Shown in pieces: positions 61,281 through 64,000 of a DNA stretch of 64,000 bases. The stretch lies in NCBI RefSeq assembly GCF_020283565.1, contig NC_060060.1, positions 29,016,001-29,080,000 of the forward strand, read 5' to 3'. Each line of letters opens with the position of its first letter. The first letter of the stretch is position 1. Position numbers and translations under genes: made by a program. The notes under the pieces are model-generated. The model did no database searches and was not told the DNA's origin. It was given only the letters and a program-made list of their open reading frames with translations. The stretch comes from Trifolium pratense (taxonomy: Eukaryota; Streptophyta; Magnoliopsida; Fabales; Fabaceae).

Positions 61281-61292
61281 ATCCCCCACTTG
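61281..61292 (-). other. Polypurine tract of the minus-strand copia element
   Basis: AAGTGGGGGAT on the minus strand abuts the LTR start, as expected. Confidence 0.75.
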
Positions 61293-61791
61293 AATTTAAA
61301 AAAGTGTTTCAAAGGTTTCTAAAAGATTGCGCATAAGCAAAGGTGTCTATGACTTGAACCTTTGCATAGCGAGTAAGAGCCCGATTTAGCAAGAGTGACA
61401 CTTGTCTTGAACTCTATCTCAGATTTTTCTCAAACCCGCACACAACCTTTCCACAAGGTGTTTCTTAATATCTCGTGCTTTTAATGGCCCTGCACGTTAA
61501 TCCCGGTTTCATGAACGCTCTAGGAATTCGCCTCTAAATTCCATAGGATCCGGCCTCAGTTCCACATTCATATAGGTGAGTCTATCAAGAGTACTCCTGA
61601 AGCTCGGTACTCCACTCATACAGAGTATAGATCTCATTAAGAGTTTCAACTCATCCTTTCGCTTTCAGGAATCATGCTTTTCTTATTTTTATTTGCATGA
61701 TCATCATTAACTTCTCACGACTTGTTATTACCCATTGAACCTAATTCTTGGGATCTCCAGTCTTTTAGGTTGGGTTTCCATCATGAGAAAT

Positions 61792-64000
61792 TCATATAGG
61801 CATTAGTCCCATCTTTTTAGATGTATTATGGACTTTCTCTCTAGCTAGTCCTTTCGTCAAAGGATCCGCTAAATTTTCGTCAGTGCGTACATGATCCACT
61901 CTCACAGCACCTTTAGTGATCATCTCTCTCACTGTGCTGTGCTTACGTCTTATTTGACGTTTCTTGCCATTATAGAATCGATTCTCAATTTTAGCAATAG
62001 CCGCGGTACTATCGCAGTGGATCAACACAGCTGGCATAGGTTTTTCCCACAAGGGAATCTCAGATAGCAAGCATCTCAACCAACTTGCTTCTTCACTAGC
62101 AGTGGCAAGCGCTATCATTTCAGACTCCATAGTGGACTGAGCCAATATAGTCTGTTTCTTTGATTTCCATGACACAGCTCCTCCAGCTATATTGAATATA
62201 TAGCCACTAGTCGCTTTGGAATCATCCGACAAGGTGTTCCAATCAGCATCACTATACCCTTCAAGTACAGGAGGAAATCTCTGATAATGCAATCCAAGAT
62301 TCATGGTCCTTTTAAGGTACCTCATGACTCTCTCAATGGCTTGCCAATGCTCATTACTGGGCCTACTAGTAAACCTGCACAACAGTCCGACGACATATGC
62401 TATGTCGGGTCTGGTACAATCAGTGGCATACCTAAGACTGCCAATGATGCTCGCATATTCAGTTTGTCTTACGCTTTCACCAGTGTTCTTAAACAATTTT
62501 ACACTGGGATCATACGGCGTACAAGCAGGTTTACAGTCAAAGTAATTATATTTCTTTAGAATCTTTTCCACATAGTGGGATTGATCTAAAGTTATTCCCT
62601 CCTTTGACCTAGTGATCTTGATCCCAAGAATCACACTTGCCTCTCCGAGGTCTTTCATATCAAAGTTGTTACACAACAATGATTTCACTGCGTTTACAGC
62701 AGTCATGTTTGATCCAAAGATGAGTAAATCGTCTACATAGAGACATACAATAGTGCAAATGTCATTTTCATATTTATAATAAATGCATTTGTCACTTTCA
62801 TTCACTTTGAATCCGTTTGAGATCATCAAATCATCAAACTTTACATGCCATTGTTTTGGCGCTTGTTTAAGTCCATACAAGGACTTATCTAACTTACAGA
62901 CCTTATGTTCTTGTCCATGTATTACAAATCCTTCAGGTTGTTCCATATAGATTTCTTCTTCTAAGTCACCATTTAAAAAAGCAGTTTTAACATCCATTTG
63001 GTGTACTTTTAGATTATAAATAGCGGCAATTGAAAATAGTACCCTTATGGATGTTATTCGAGTGACCGGAGAAAAAGTATCGAAGAAATCTATATTTTCT
63101 CTTTGTCTAAAACCTTTGGCCACAAGGCGAGCCTTGTATTTATCAACAGTGCCATCGGGTTTTAGCTTTTTTTTCAAAATCCATTTACAACCAATTGGTT
63201 TGCAACCAGGAGGCAACTCTACTAAGTGCCAGGTCCCGTTAGATTCAAGAGATTCCATCTCATCATTTATAGCTTCTTGCCATAAATCTGCATCCAAAGA
63301 TGACAAGGCATCTTGAAGACTCGTAGGGTCTTCTTCTAAAGAATATACCGAATAATCCGGTCCATAATCTTTAGGTACTCTTACTCTTTTACTTCTTCGA
63401 AGTTCAATTTCTTTGTTGCTCTCAAAATTTCTTATCACAGGAATGTGACTTGATTCGGTGCCCCCACTATTTGTGGATTCATTGCCCCCACTATTTCTTG
63501 ATTTAAAAGGAAATTTATCTTCATAGAAATCAGCATCAACCGATTCTATGGTAACTTTAGCATTTAGGTCAAAAAACCTATAAGCCTTACTGTTTGCCGC
63601 ATAGCCAATGAAGACACACTCATAGGCACGACTAGCGAGTTTAACCCGCTTTGGATCCGGTATCCTGACATAAGCTAGACATCCCCAAGTTCTCAAATAA
63701 GACAAGTTAGGTTGTCTTTTCTTTAATATCTCATAAGGTGAGACCACATTATTAGCCTTGGGGATTCTATTCAGGACATAGCAAACAGTCAATATAATTT
63801 CCCCCCACCAGTGTGAGGCAGCACCAGAATGGAGCATACTAGCTACAACTAGTTCAGTAAGAGTTCTATTTTTTCTTTCTGCTTTACCATTCATTTCAGG
63901 TGAATATGGCGCAGTCATTTCGTGTATAATTCCATGTTGTTTATAAAATTCATTGCACAAAATAGAATCATACTCAGTTCCCCTATCACTACGAAGCCTT
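61792..64000 (-). CDS. Ty1-copia Pol (integrase, reverse transcriptase, RNase H), partial
   Basis: About 736 codons are open from the window edge to the stop at 61792. The frame continues upstream of the TTG at 63960 (RLRSDRGTEYD), so that codon is not a start. It has the end of the integrase core (SPEMNGKAERKNRT), the copia integrase tail (LRTWGCLAYVRIPDPKR, ECVFIGY), and reverse transcriptase with KARLVAKGF, MDVKTAFLNG and catalytic YVDDLLIFG. RNase H has YSDADWNT and STMESEMIAL. No stop or shift is seen. The missing part lies beyond 64000. Confidence 0.93.
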   Translation of the reverse strand, partial: RLRSDRGTEYDSILCNEFYKQHGIIHEMTAPYSPEMNGKAERKNRTLTELVVASMLHSGAASHWWGEIILTVCYVLNRIPKANNVVSPYEILKKRQPNLSYLRTWGCLAYVRIPDPKRVKLASRAYECVFIGYAANSKAYRFFDLNAKVTIESVDADFYEDKFPFKSRNSGGNESTNSGGTESSHIPVIRNFESNKEIELRRSKRVRVPKDYGPDYSVYSLEEDPTSLQDALSSLDADLWQEAINDEMESLESNGTWHLVELPPGCKPIGCKWILKKKLKPDGTVDKYKARLVAKGFRQRENIDFFDTFSPVTRITSIRVLFSIAAIYNLKVHQMDVKTAFLNGDLEEEIYMEQPEGFVIHGQEHKVCKLDKSLYGLKQAPKQWHVKFDDLMISNGFKVNESDKCIYYKYENDICTIVCLYVDDLLIFGSNMTAVNAVKSLLCNNFDMKDLGEASVILGIKITRSKEGITLDQSHYVEKILKKYNYFDCKPACTPYDPSVKLFKNTGESVRQTEYASIIGSLRYATDCTRPDIAYVVGLLCRFTSRPSNEHWQAIERVMRYLKRTMNLGLHYQRFPPVLEGYSDADWNTLSDDSKATSGYIFNIAGGAVSWKSKKQTILAQSTMESEMIALATASEEASWLRCLLSEIPLWEKPMPAVLIHCDSTAAIAKIENRFYNGKKRQIRRKHSTVREMITKGAVRVDHVRTDENLADPLTKGLAREKVHNTSKKMGLMPI

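Larger units (their letters stand above)
60550..64000 (-). mobile_element. Ty1-copia retrotransposon, minus strand, runs off the window
   Basis: The 3' LTR (60550-61280), purine tract and most of pol lie in the window. Gag, protease, the start of integrase and the 5' LTR are beyond 64000. The long uninterrupted pol frame suggests a fairly recent copy. It is not closely related to the element at 953-5532. Confidence 0.92.

Overview
The window is plant nuclear DNA. Genes are interrupted by AT-rich introns with GT/AG borders, there is a eukaryotic tRNA-Gln, and the space between genes is filled with Ty1-copia elements, TRIMs, SINEs and MITEs. Protein and repeat character suggest a papilionoid legume of the Medicago/Trifolium type; this is an inference, not a database match.

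Layout. 1-9.3 kb: a tandem pair of kelch-repeat genes on the minus strand. Copy A is split by a very young Ty1-copia element (953-5532, LTRs identical by eye, 5-bp TSD) and has also lost its start codon. Copy B (7624-8763) is intact. 9.3-15.9 kb: AT-rich repeats, including a TRIM, SINEs, a MITE and tiny poly-A insertions. 15.96-34.6 kb: a conserved gene block. It holds a 98-aa basic protein (+), a six-exon GID8-type LisH/CTLH/CRA protein (-, 225 aa) and a twelve-exon RAD5-like SNF2/RING ATPase (+, 1305 aa, EDA16-like). As I recall, the same gene types sit together in Arabidopsis around At1g61140-At1g61170. The GID8-SNF2 head-to-head spacer is swollen by a SINE, a 1.6-kb foldback element carrying a higher-order array of hairpins, and a second MITE in the same TA microsatellite. 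34.6-42.3 kb: no protein gene, one tRNA-Gln(CUG) and repeats. 42.3-45.85 kb: a ten-exon serine carboxypeptidase (+, 474 aa). 46.8-54.4 kb: a twelve-exon TPS-e/f terpene synthase of geranyllinalool-synthase type (-, 810 aa), convergent with the carboxypeptidase and with introns full of small transposons. 54.4-60.5 kb: repeats and two blocks of possible organelle origin. 60.55 kb to the end: a second Ty1-copia element on the minus strand, running off the window.

All three multi-exon models close in frame from start to stop (678, 3918, 1425 and 2433 nt for GID8, SNF2, carboxypeptidase and TPS respectively, four models in all). The GID8 protein is expected in the CTLH/GID ubiquitin-ligase complex and the SNF2 protein in nuclear chromatin. 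The carboxypeptidase is expected to be secreted or vacuolar, and the terpene synthase to make an acyclic C20 alcohol.

The most unusual signal is spread over the whole window. At least 15 loci carry a 10-38 bp insertion made of an A-run plus a few other bases, flanked by 11-17 bp direct repeats, with the A-run abutting the downstream repeat. Several of the non-A bases match the 3' ends of full-length SINEs in the same window, which suggests extreme 5' truncation during target-primed reverse transcription.
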